NCBI GenBank assembly: GCA_027596195.1
Contig: JADGJG010000689.1
Location: 1-14,151 of the forward strand
Origin: Podochytrium sp. JEL0797
Lineage: Eukaryota > Chytridiomycota > Chytridiomycetes > Chytridiales > Chytriomycetaceae
Reading direction: 5' to 3'
DNA: 14,151 nt
This document shows positions 1-9,113 of the stretch, piece after piece. The position numbers and the translations under genes are program-made. How positions within the stretch are numbered: position 1 is the first letter of the stretch; each line of letters begins with the position of its first letter. The notes under the pieces are model-generated. The model was not told where the DNA came from, searched no databases, and saw only the letters and a program-made list of their open reading frames with translations.

Positions 1-295
1 GGTGGACAATGTGGAAACACTTGTGGGTGCTTATTTGGACTCTGAAATCGGAGGCACGAGTTTCGGGATGGTTGCTCTCAATGCGTTGTTGCAGAATGCG
101 GTGGAAGCTGCGCGTGCGGATCGATGGGGGATCTTGAACTTTGATGTGGCGCCACGCGAGGCTGAGTGGCAGAATCAGTTGGTTTTTACTACGTATGGTC
201 GGTCCATGTTCGATTTTGTGAAGCAGCACACTGGGATGGCGTGTATTCCGACGGATATTTTACGCGTCGGGGATGGACGCTTGGTGTGTGCTTAA
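1..295 (+). CDS. 3' end of an unrecognised protein-coding gene (partial)
   Basis: An open frame enters from the left edge (first full codon at position 2) and stops with TAA at 293..295, giving 97 C-terminal residues. The first codon is GTG inside a continuing frame, not a start, so the N-terminus lies outside the window. The segment has a Gly-rich patch (SEIGGTSFG), a long helix-like stretch (NALLQNAVEAARAD) and the C-terminal ending RVGDGRLVCA, in which a cysteine is the second-last residue. The mix of hydrophobic and charged residues looks like a folded soluble enzyme, with no membrane segment. A Gly-rich turn followed by a near-terminal Cys is reminiscent of pentein/amidinotransferase enzymes, but this is a weak resemblance and I do not assign the family. 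An AATAAA lies 45 nt downstream. Confidence 0.65.
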   Translation, partial: VDNVETLVGAYLDSEIGGTSFGMVALNALLQNAVEAARADRWGILNFDVAPREAEWQNQLVFTTYGRSMFDFVKQHTGMACIPTDILRVGDGRLVCA

Positions 296-339
296 TTTTT
301 ACCCCGTTTGTATATATGGTATTTCCGCCAAAGTTACTG

Positions 340-345
340 AATAAA
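340..345 (+). terminator. candidate poly(A) signal AATAAA of the left-edge gene
   Basis: A perfect AATAAA lies 45 nt after the stop codon of the partial gene, at a normal distance for a 3' UTR. It also lies upstream of the chosen TDP1 start at 409 but downstream of an alternative in-frame ATG at 316, which argues for 409. Confidence 0.4.
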
Positions 346-408
346 AGTCGTTCAAGTGAGTTGGATTCGTTCGTTTTGAATCCGAAAGGGCCAAAAAAAA
401 AACCAAAA

Positions 409-2038
409 ATGAAAAAACGATTGCTCGATTCGACTCCCACGTTTCTTCACTCGTCCCTTCGTCTGACTGCGCTCAACGATCTCCCTCCGACGCATGCATC
501 GAACCAAGACTGCTATTCACTGAAACAACTCCTCTCACTGCGCCCGGGCGTTGGCATCACGCGAATGTTTCAATTCAATTACCTTCTCGAACCCGCCTTC
601 TTCCTTTCCCACTTGCCACCGCAATCATCCACCCAGAAACCCCCCGATATCATTTTCGTAGTCCACCGAAACCCATCCCTCATCGCCAATGTCGCCGCAA
701 TACGTCCCAAACCTGCCAACTTGATCCGTTTCAACTTCCCCCCACTCCCTGAACAATTCGGAACCCACCACTCGAAAATGATGTTTCTGTTTTATGAGGA
801 CGGAAAGATGCATGTTGTTATTCACACGGCGAACTTGATTGAGCGCGATTGGGGAAGGAAGAGCCAGATGTGTTGGGTGTCGAGTTTGGTGGGAGTCAAG
901 ACTGGGAGTGGGGAGGGGAGGAATGTGAGGTTTGGAAAGGATTTGGGGGAGTATTTGTCGGCGTATGGAAATGGTGAGTGAGGTAGCACTTGCTTATGTG
1001 TGTGTGTAGGGCTGTTGATACTTTGTTTTTTGCCCACAGGCAAGGAGGTTGCTGAAGTTGTGGAGTTGAGAGAGAGGATCAAGGCGTATGATTTCAGTCA
1101 CCAAGTGGGTCAGATTGTCGCGTCGGTTCCCGGGAGACATCATTCCAAAGGCGCTTCTGGAAACCAAATGATCAAATGGGGGCACAAGAAACTCGCCGAA
1201 TGCCTGAAACGCGACGTTGTGTTGTCCCCTGATATCATTGTGAACTCGACCGTGATTTGCCAGTATTCCAGCGTGGGTTCGTTGGGCGCGGATGACAAAT
1301 GGTTAGCGAAGGAGTTTGGGGCATCGCTTTCGCAAGCGTCGAACGCGGGAGGAGGAATGTTTCAACCCAATTCAGGGAAACCGAAATGGAAAATGGCGTT
1401 GGTGTTTCCGACTGTGAGCGAAGTGCGTGATTCCCTCCAAGGATGGGCGGCAGGGGATTCGATTCCTTTTGGGAATGATAACTGGATGAAACAGGAAAGT
1501 TATATGCGACCGTTGATGAAGAAGTGGATTGGTACTCGGTCCGAACGAGATCGTGCGATGCCTCACATCAAGACGTTCTCGAGAGTGAATGAGGAGACGA
1601 AGGAGGTTGCTTGGATTTTTGTGTCGTCTCACAATCTCAGCAAAGCTGCTTGGGGGTCTTTGGAAAAGAATGGAACGCAACTCTTTATTCGGAGTTATGA
1701 GATTGGCGTGCTCTTGACTGCGCGGGATTTTCAGGTGAACATTCGCGTCGCTTCCTTTATCGTGTTTGACTGACTCCTTTGTGAAACAGACCTCCAAAAC
1801 GCAATCAGTCGCGATGAAATCAATGACGGCTGCTGAATATCGCTCGGTCTTGCCTGAAATCCGCGATGCACAGGATGCCAATGAACGCGAACTGGAGGAT
1901 GCCGAAATTGTTGTTCCGATTCGGTTGCCGTTCGACCTGCCACTCACGTCTTATGAAGCTAATGACGAGCCATGGCGCTGGGATGTTTCATTTGAGGGGC
2001 TCGATTCTCATGGGACGACGAGAATTATTAAAAAATAA
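409..2038 (+). CDS. TDP1: Tyrosyl-DNA phosphodiesterase 1 (TDP1), three exons
   Basis: TDP1 hydrolyses the tyrosine-3'-phosphate bond left by trapped topoisomerase I and cleans other blocked DNA 3' ends in the nucleus. Exons are 409..973, 1040..1734 and 1790..2038, joined across 66-nt and 55-nt introns (GTGAGT...CAG, GTGAAC...CAG), giving 502 residues. Both HKN half-sites are visible: THHSKMMFLFY with H121/K123 and N142 in HTANLI, then PHIKTF with H364/K366 and N387 in SSHNLSKAAWG. QYSSVGSLG near residue 263, NGTQLFIRSYEIGVL, and the C-terminal VPIRLPFDLP...PWRWDV block are family hallmarks. The protein is shorter than human TDP1 (608 residues) because the N-terminal regulatory extension is nearly absent. 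ATG 409 has A at -3. An in-frame ATG at 316 would add 31 residues including the basic run KKKPKMKKR, a possible nuclear signal, but would overlap the upstream gene's 3' UTR. Confidence 0.95.
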
Positions 2039-2039
2039 A
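2034..2039 (+). terminator. AATAAA poly(A) hexamer overlapping the TDP1 stop codon
   Basis: The TAA stop of TDP1 (2036..2038) lies inside a perfect AATAAA. If used, cleavage would fall about 10 to 30 nt later, that is, in the 41-bp gap before the stop codon of the convergent gene or just inside its last exon. Confidence 0.4.
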
Positions 2040-2079
2040 TCTTGGCGAACTTATTGTTACTATTCTACCACTTTTTCTT

Positions 2080-5000
2080 CTAACGACTCCCCGCACCACC
2101 CATCGCTTTCGTCTGTTCCTGAATCATCAAACTCTCACACTTGACGCTGCAGAACAATCCCGACTGGCCATATCCTACCTTGTTTTTCCCACACTCTTGC
2201 CTCAAACACACACCGTTCGCGTCTCCACCACCACCGCCACCACTGCCACCACCGCCACCACCACGACTCCTTCCCCATGATGATGAGGACGACGACGACG
2301 CCCCGCCACCACCACCTGCTCCAGAACCAGAAGTCATTCCGTTCCCGCCAACACTCTTGCTCTGCAACTCCCTCTCCAACGGCACCCTCACCTCCCCATC
2401 AAACACCCGCATCGCTTCCCCCCACACGCGGTTCGCAAGATCTTCCAGGCTCCGAGTCTCTTGCGCACTCATGCCCGCGTAAAAGACGCTCTGGGTCAAG
2501 TCTTTACGCAGAGGTTGGAGAACAGCGGCGCATTGTTCTTGTAGGTCGGTTGTAGTGGTGACGGCGTCTGCGTGGATTGCGGCTTGCAGGCCAGAGTGGA
2601 GGGAACGGATCTGGCGGACGAGGATGGTGGTGGAGGAGGTTTCGAAGGTGTGGAGGGTTTCTGAGTCGACGACGCAGAATTCGGCCTGTTGGTGGTGACA
2701 AGTTTAGCAAAAAAAAACTAAAATTTCAGTTTGAGGAATTTACCTCCAACGCGGCTGTCACGCCCTTCACTTCGTCCTCTTTCAAGATGTGCTGTACCGT
2801 CTCGTTACAGTTGGCCAGAATCCTGCGCTTGTGTGTATCGCGCTCGCGTGCGCCCATCAGTTTTTTGTAATCGCGGTTGATGCATTTGCGATACTCGGCG
2901 GCGGATTCCTCGCACACTTGGTTCACGAGTTGTTCGAGTTCGGAAAGCTTGGTCGTGGAGGAAGATCGTTGGACTGTGGATGTGGAGGGGGAAGTCGGGG
3001 GTGCGTTCTGTGCGGGCTGTGGTTTTGAGAACCACCACTTCTTTTTCGGTTTTTGTTGTTGCTGTGGTGGTATTGGCGGTGATGCGTGTTGCTGCTGCTG
3101 TTGTTGCTGATTTTCGACAAACGACATGTCTGGGACGGGTCTTGGTGGGGGTCTTTTGACAGTTGTGAGAGGGGTTGGTGTCGGATACGCGTGATGCTGG
3201 AGGGCAGCGGAGGCTGGTGTTGGGGAGTGGCCGTCGCTGACGGGGCTGCTCATCATCGCGGTTTGGGAAACAGGGGCTGTGAGGGTTGGGGCTCGTGATA
3301 TGGGCTTTTGAGGCAGTTCCGGGGCGTACGGTGGAGAGGGGCCCATGGGAATGGGAATCATTGTTGCCGAGGGTGTGGCGAAATCGGGTGGTGGGTGGCT
3401 TGGAGGTGCAGGAGAGAGAGCGGTTGGTTGAGGGGGAAGAGACGAAACAGACGAAGAAGCTTCGTCCGTCGAAGACGATGCTTCTGAAGCGCTGTTGGCG
3501 CGAACTGACGCAGACTGTTTCATCCGATTCACCCTCTCCTTCAACAACTCCAACTCGGCCCGCTCTTGCTGCAACCTCTGCTCTGTTTCCTGCACCGCGA
3601 GAGAATACGCACGTTCCGCTTCTTCTCGCGACTGTTGCGCCAAAATCTCACGGTCGCGCGCGGTTTCGAGTTGGATACGTTCAAGCTCCGTTTGGGCGGC
3701 TGCGATTTGGCGAGCTTGTTCGTCGAGATGCATTTGGTGGCGGAGCTCGTCTTGGGAGAGGAAGACAGCGGGTGCGGGCATAGGGGTCGAGCCGTGAGGG
3801 AATGGAATGCCCCACTGGGGCGGAATCATCATTGGGGCTCCTGGCATCATGTGGGGTCGGTTCATTACGATTGGATCCGGGAGCTGCGGTTGGGGTAGGA
3901 ACTCGGGCGGCGACCACGGCGCGAGCGTTAACAAACGCGGTCTCACGATCGGACCGCCACTCCCATCACTCATTCCTTCAAGAACCTCGACAGATTCGTC
4001 GAATCCGGGTGGAAGTTCGATTTTTTGCACGTCAGGGAGGACTTCGAAATCGATGGGACCAAAGACTTCGTGGCCGCCAATTGCGTCGGGATACGTCGTG
4101 ACGAGGCGCAAAAAATAAGCGACATCGATGGGGCCGACAAAGAGGGATGGAGGAAGTTGAGGGAGAGTGAACTGGAGTGTGTAAGTTGACATCATGCCTT
4201 GAGGGATTCCCGGAAGCTCAAAAGTAGAAATTATTCGCTCAATCACCCGACGGGAGCCGTTGGGATCTGATGGATCCCAATTAGCTTGTTGAAAACGTCG
4301 AAATAATGAGCATATGGCACTTGCCTGGAAGAACAGCCTTCTGCACGACCTCCAGAAACGACGACTTGATTGGAATATTCGGGGGAGCGCCATGCGCATA
4401 TAACAGCGTCACCGATTTCAATGGGCGAAACATGTTGCGGCGTGATTGGACACTCAGCACGGATCCATACGGCTTTCCCACCACGTCCAAGAATTTAAGG
4501 GGCTCCATTGACTCCACCGACATGATTGCGCTTCTCAAGACGATGGGGTGATCTAACGAGATCACCTTGCTGTCACGCAACGGCAGCGTGGCACGGAATA
4601 CATATCGAATGGAAAATATCTCTGATCTGTCGAGGGTTGTGCTTGTGAATGTTGGCGGGAGGTTTGTTGGGATGGACATTGCGAGCGAAAAGGTGTGTGA
4701 GCCCTTTGCCAGTTTCTGTGGCCTTGGTTAATCGCTCCATCTCGTTACCATGCGGTCTTACCTGGGCATCGGCAACCTTGAACGACTTTGTCGAAAAGAC
4801 CTCCTCGGAATTGAAACGGCGGACTTCTGGATCCGAGCGATCGCCTGTAAAGCAAAGTGCATTCAGAACAGAAACTTAAGAACAGAAATGAAGCAGATCT
4901 CGGACACCTTCGGACACGCTGCCAAAGGCCAAGGCCACCCGCGCCAGCCCAACCAGCTCAAACACAACATCCGCGGTGGCCTCCACGCCATCCTCGGCAC

Positions 5001-5115
5001 CAACAACAATATCTAGCCACGGCGGAGTGCTGGTCGAGAGGCTGCCGCCGATCTCAACGTGGTTGGGAAGCCCCTTGAACACAAACAGTGCGGGGGTGTT
5101 GTGCGCGGTTGTCAT
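2080..5115 (-). CDS. Arrestin-fold protein with coiled coil and C-terminal Cys4 motif, five exons
   Basis: Exons (minus strand) are 5115..4908, 4844..4762, 4715..4325, 4266..2744 and 2685..2080, totalling 936 residues. All joins keep phase. Residues 1 to about 230 read as an arrestin N-lobe: the KGSHTFSLAMSIPTNLPPTF segment before an IRYVFRATLPL strand is the usual arrestin pattern. A C-lobe-like part follows (ELPGIPQGMMSTYTLQFTLP, then GPIDVAYFLRL). After it come a Pro/Met-rich linker, a coiled coil at about 397..479 rich in E, Q, R and L, a Ser/Pro-rich linker, a Q7 tract (614..620), a basic patch KPKKKWWFSKP (633..643), a helical region (about 660..845), a Gly/Ser run, and C895-x4-C900-x13-C914-x3-C918, which could bind zinc. 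Alpha-arrestins are trafficking adaptors that recruit Nedd4-family ligases through PPxY motifs; I find no exact PPxY here, so the function is open. ATG 5115 has A at -3; an upstream TGA in frame near 5235 limits the first exon unless another exon exists further upstream. Confidence 0.78.
2224..2319 (-). repeat. Triplet-rich Gly/Ser low-complexity tract in the last arrestin-like exon
   Basis: On the plus strand this is a run of CCA/CCG/GAC/GAT triplets. Read on the minus strand in frame it encodes roughly residues 858 to 889: five glycines, a run of seven serines, then two blocks of six glycines. It separates the helical region from the Cys4 motif and is a likely site of length variation. Confidence 0.8.
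3089..3109 (-). repeat. CAA/CAG tract encoding seven glutamines
   Basis: Seven consecutive glutamine codons (mixed CAG and CAA) lie in frame in exon 4 of the arrestin-like gene, followed a short distance on by a second run of four glutamines. Mixed codons make the tract less prone to slippage than pure CAG. Confidence 0.85.
4267..4324 (-). other. Candidate GC-AG intron (58 nt) in the arrestin-like gene
   Basis: The coding frame ends after ...GTTCTTCCAG, and the next bases are GCAAGT. A CTAAT branch-like site sits 18 nt before the acceptor CATCAG. The join forms a GAT codon and gives AVLP-D-PNGSRR in the downstream frame. The nearby GT (AAGTGC) would not restore that frame. A 40-nt variant ending at ACAAG also keeps frame but is shorter than the other introns and ends just upstream of the branch-like site. 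Confidence 0.6.
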
Positions 5116-5703
5116 TTTGGAGGTTTCGAACTCTGCTCGATCCAACTCTGCGCGATTTGCCACCCCACGAAAATGCAGAGAAGGTTCGATATATCTTGGC
5201 GTTTGAAGATTCAGAATGCTTTCGCCTTCGGCTCATTTTTTCAATGAATCGAGGGTTAATGGAGCAGCCGAGGGAGTTGGACTCCGGTAGAGCGCTTTTC
5301 AGCCACTTCTTTGAATTCACATTGGCTGCATCTGCTGATTCACTGGGACGTTTATTAAGAAACGTCTGTATCGTCTCCGCCATCCCCGAAATTCCACTTC
5401 CTTTTCCTTCTCGCAATAGAACGTCCAGCCTGGGAATCTTGTTGTTCAAGCCATTTGAGTATGCAGTTGGAGGTGGAGCGCGTGGCATTGATACGACGCC
5501 AGATTTACTGCATTATGTTTAGCTTTTCCCAACCTTCCCTTTCTCCTTCTTCAAATGAGACTTCCACTCTTATTACTTCGACGGATTTACATTTTTCCGG
5601 ATGTCGTGGATTTGAAATGACCACGTGCCCTGCAATTTGTCAACACTCTGTTTTGGAAGCAAAACCAAAAAAACTGGGTTCCACCACAAAATCATATCAT
5701 AAA
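5116..5703. promoter_or_regulatory. 588-bp divergent upstream region of the arrestin-like and MFS genes
   Basis: No convincing gene is seen here, so this stretch should hold the promoters and 5' UTRs of both divergent genes. On the MFS side there is a pyrimidine-rich tract around 5522..5555 and a CACGTG. An open minus-strand frame (5488..5054, 144 codons) crosses this region and runs into exon 1 of the arrestin-like gene in a different frame. It has no recognisable domain and I treat it as chance or, less likely, as an unrecognised upstream exon. Confidence 0.5.
5622..5627. promoter_or_regulatory. CACGTG palindrome (E-box) upstream of the MFS gene
   Basis: A perfect CACGTG lies 76 bp before the MFS start codon. 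In fungi this hexamer is bound by bHLH factors of the Cbf1/Pho4 type. A single 6-bp match can arise by chance, so use as an operator is inferred only from its position. Confidence 0.3.
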
Positions 5704-7549
5704 ATGGTTGCATTAGATACCTCATCCTCCGAATCCAAGGAGATCAAAGCTCATGTTATCGAAACCGTCGATAAGTCGGCCATCGTTGAGTTTGAGATTG
5801 TTGAGGAGGTGCCTGGAGCTCACTTGACCACACTCGAGTTTGTTCTCGTGTTTCTTGGACTCGCCATGGCTGTCTTCTTGGCTGCATTGGATCAGGTGGA
5901 TACAATCATTTGTTTCCTTAATCAACATGGGAGATTAAATGGATTTGAAATCCCCGTCCACCTTTCACTCATTCCCTTCCCTCTTTCAATCCATTATAGA
6001 CCATTGTTGCCGTTGCCCTTCAAGCCATCGCGTCCGAATTCAACTCGTTGAACCAAATCAACTGGATCGCCACCGGATACTTTCTCACTGCCACAGCCTT
6101 TATTCCTGTTTACGGACAACTGGCTGATATCTTTGGAAGAAAGTCCGTCTTCCTCATGGCCATTGGAATTTTCGAGATCGGTTCCCTCCTCTGTGGTGTC
6201 GCCACCAGCATGAACATGCTTATCGCGGCACGCGCCATCGCTGGACTCGGCGGCTCCGGTATCTTTTCTATTGCCATCGTCATCATCAGCGACCTCACGT
6301 CGGTTCGTGATCGCGGCAAGTACCTGGGAATCATTGGTGCCACCTTCGGTCTCGCGTCGGTGGCTGGACCTCTTTTGGGTGGAGTCTTTGTCGACCACGT
6401 CTCATGGCGCTGGGTTTTCTACATCAACCTGCCCATCGGTGCCTTCACTGTCATTGCGATCGCCTTCTTCCTCAAGTTGCGCAAATCAAGTCAAGACAAC
6501 TTGATGGACTCGTTCAAGAAAATTGACTGGCTCGGGACGTTCCTCCTTGTTGGGGCCGTCATCTGTCTCCTAATCCCGATTCAAGGCGGTGGTTCGCAGT
6601 ATGCTTGGGATTCTCCGATCGTCATCTCTCTCTTCGTTGTCGGTGCCGTCCTTCTCGCCGCGTTCATCTATGTCGAAGGATGGGTTGCCACGAACCCAGT
6701 CTTGTCTTTTGAGCTCTTCAAGAACCGATACGCTGTCGCCGTCTTTGCCACGACCTTCTTCCTTGGATGTTCGTTCTTCATCCTCGTGTTTTACACGCCG
6801 TTGTGGTTCCAAATCGTGTTGGGATGTGAGTATTCTTATTCGTTTACCCGTTTGGAATCGGGATTCTAACTTGTGATTTTTGACCAGCTACTGCCACCAA
6901 TGCTGGAGTTCACACCATCCCTTTGATTATGGGGTTGGTTGTTCTCTCCATCGTTTCTGGAATCGTTGCCACAACCACCGGTCTGTTCTGGCCGTTTTTG
7001 CCCGTCTCTGCTGTCGTGGTTGCAGTTGGATCTGGCCTCATCAGCACCCTCGATGAAACGGCCGCCGCCTGGCAACAAATTGTGTACCTCATGATTGCAG
7101 GGGCCGGTATCGGGTGTGGTATCCAAACGTGTCTCATTGCTGCTCAAGTCTCGGTCCCACCAGAGATGCTTGCGGTCGTGACATCGACCACCAACTTTTT
7201 CCAAACCATTGGTGCTGTCATTGGAATCGCCATTTGCTCTTCCCTGTTCAACAACAACCTCCTGACCAACTGCCAAAACAGTCTCCTTGCCCACAACGCC
7301 ACGTTGGGTGACTTGTTGATTCCTTTGAACATGGCTGGGATTGTGTTCGTCGATCCGTCGGTGTTGCATAACCCCTTGGTGATGGTGGATGGGAGTCCCG
7401 TGCAGAAGGCGCTAATTCATGGGTATTTGGAGACGTTGAAGACGCTGTTTTATCTCCCGATTGGGTTCTGTGCGGCCATGTTGGTGGTGTGTTTGTTTGT
7501 GACCAAGCAGCGGTTGCCCAAGGGGACGGAAATTGCGATGGGTGCGTGA
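5704..7549 (+). CDS. MFS transporter, DHA2 (14-helix drug:H+ antiporter) type, three exons
   Basis: This is a plasma- or vacuole-membrane exporter that would use the proton gradient to move drugs or small metabolites; the substrate cannot be told from sequence. Exons are 5704..5895, 6000..6825 and 6888..7549 (introns 104 and 62 nt), giving 559 residues. A charged cytosolic N-terminus (1 to about 40) leads into helix 1 ([18 protein letters not shown]), and the first splice joins LDQ to [10 protein letters not shown], the conserved family junction. Motif A is [10 protein letters not shown] (103..112), followed by [10 protein letters not shown], and the antiporter motif C is seen in [12 protein letters not shown] (181..192) before the [13 protein letters not shown] block. 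Length and hydrophobic segments suit 14 helices. ATG 5704 has A at -3. The gene is divergent from the arrestin-like gene, and an AATAAA lies 64 nt after its stop. Confidence 0.94.
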
Positions 7550-7612
7550 TTGTATGTGAGGCCTGACTGGCGCGAGTATAAACATTCCTTTTTCCTATGA
7601 GTAAGCAAAAAG

Positions 7613-7618
7613 AATAAA
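7613..7618 (+). terminator. candidate poly(A) signal AATAAA of the MFS gene
   Basis: A perfect AATAAA lies 64 nt past the MFS stop codon. It falls four bases before an in-frame ATG (7622) of the next gene, which makes that ATG less likely as the real start of the LRRC40-like protein. Confidence 0.5.
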
Positions 7619-7717
7619 AAGATGGCATTAGTAGAATTCTTGTCGAAGTGGGAAAGACAAGGGGGGATTTCGACAGGAGTTCGAGACGCATGTCCGAACA
7701 AAAAATTGTTTCGAAGT

Positions 7718-8967
7718 ATGCTTCGCAACCGCCCCGGCCAAAACGGCAACCCGTCCTCGTTCAAACAGCCATCGAATGCAGCTCCCGCTACTTCCCAATC
7801 GGTCATCAAGGTAACAACACTTTGGGCCTTGTCGTTTTGGAGCCCAATAACTGAATTGCACCCCCTGACACACAGCTGATCTCGCAGGCGCGGGGCTCTG
7901 GACGCCTCAACCTGTCCAACCAGGGACTTGCAGCTATTCCCAGTGAACTGTTTACCCGTGCGGATGCTGTTGGCGGGAATTGGTGGGAGGAGGTGGATTT
8001 GACGCGAATTGTCGTTGCCGACAACGAAATGGAAGCAATCGATGCGAGGATCTGTGAACTGGGTGCCCTGACGCTGATTGATGTATGCATACGCTTCAAG
8101 TTCCTATATGCAATCCTGATGGTTTGACGTTTTTGACAGGCGCACAACAACAAACTCTCGTCGCTGCCTGATCTCTCCAGTCTCTCGAACCTCAGCGTGC
8201 TGAACCTCGCATCCAACTTCCTATCCATGATTCCGGAGTCTCTCTTCTCGCTCCCCCTTGCCGAACTCCACCTCTCCCACAACAAAATCTCCGTGCTGTC
8301 CATTTCACCCACAGCCGCCGCCTCCCAGACTCTCACCGTCCTCGACATCTCCAACAACACCCTCACCTCCCTCCCTTTCATGGGACCCGCGCCCAGACTG
8401 ACAAAACTCTTGCTCCAATCGAACCACCTCGCGGGTCCCCTACAGCTCCCGTCCACCCCACGCGCCGCGTTCCCAATGTTGAACCATCTCGATGTTTCAC
8501 ATAACCGTCTGACAGAGTTGCAGACGCTTCCGTTCCACGCTCCCAACTTGATCCTCTTGAACGCGTCGCAGAACCAACTCTCGCGACTGTTTGTGCCCCA
8601 TGCGGGGGCTGGGGAGAGGGTCATTTGCCTTCCTGGACTTATTCAACTTGATTTGCGCGTGAATAGGCTCGCTACGCTTTCGTGCCCCGTTCCCGTGTCG
8701 ACGCCGCTGTTGAAAGAGTTGTTGCTCCAGTCGAATCAACTTTCCACCGTGTCTGGCAGCGGGGTGGTTGAATCGGGGGTCAAGAGTATCGAGACGTTGG
8801 ATGTAAGGGATAATAACCTTGACGCGGTCCCGAACGAGGTTGTGGAGATGGTGGCGCTGACGAGATTGTTTGTGGAGGGGAATCAGATTCGTGTGCCGAG
8901 ACGCGCGATTGTGGAGAAGGGGACGGGAGCGATTGTGAAGTGGATGAAGGAGAGATTGGCGGTTTGA
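7718..8967 (+). CDS. LRRC40: LRRC40-like leucine-rich-repeat protein, three exons
   Basis: This is a probable soluble LRR scaffold; the family's biochemical role is not well known. Exons are 7718..7810, 7876..8082 and 8140..8967 (introns 65 and 57 nt, both at phase 0), giving 375 residues. The N-terminal block LISQARGSGRLNLSNQGLAAIP followed by NWWEEVDLTRIVVADNEM matches the start of LRRC40 proteins, which have WWE..DLT. Repeats of the LxxLxLxxNxL form follow (NLSVLNLASNFLSMIP, LAELHLSHNKIS, LTVLDISNNTLTSLP and others). The ending RVPRRAIVEKGTGAIVKWMKERL matches the LRRC40 C-terminus. Human LRRC40 has 602 residues, so this form has fewer repeats between intact ends. ATG 7718 has A at -3. ATG 7622 is in frame with strong context and would add 32 residues, but it lies almost on the upstream gene's poly(A) signal. 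Confidence 0.86.
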
Positions 8968-9113
8968 ATTTTGTTGCCGGATTTGAATTCAAAAAGAAGG
9001 AGAGCTCTGGTTCATTTATTTTCTCGCTATTTTTCATCAACTCTCGGATATTCAATGATATTTGATTTTCACAGAGATTTTCAAACGCGATTTACACACC
9101 CCTGGCAGGGAAA

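Noticed and set aside
2141..2482. Plus-strand proline-rich open frame
   Set aside because: It is the complement of the Gly/Ser-rich end of the arrestin-like protein and has no independent support.
3286..3898. Several plus-strand open frames opposite the arrestin-like coiled coil
   Set aside because: Arg/Ser/Cys-rich shadow frames without domains; the minus strand has the convincing coding sequence.
5054..5488. A 144-codon minus-strand open frame starting at an ATG, upstream of and overlapping arrestin exon 1
   Set aside because: It overlaps the arrestin-like first exon in another frame, has no recognisable domain, and no donor/acceptor pair was found that clearly fuses it to the arrestin frame.
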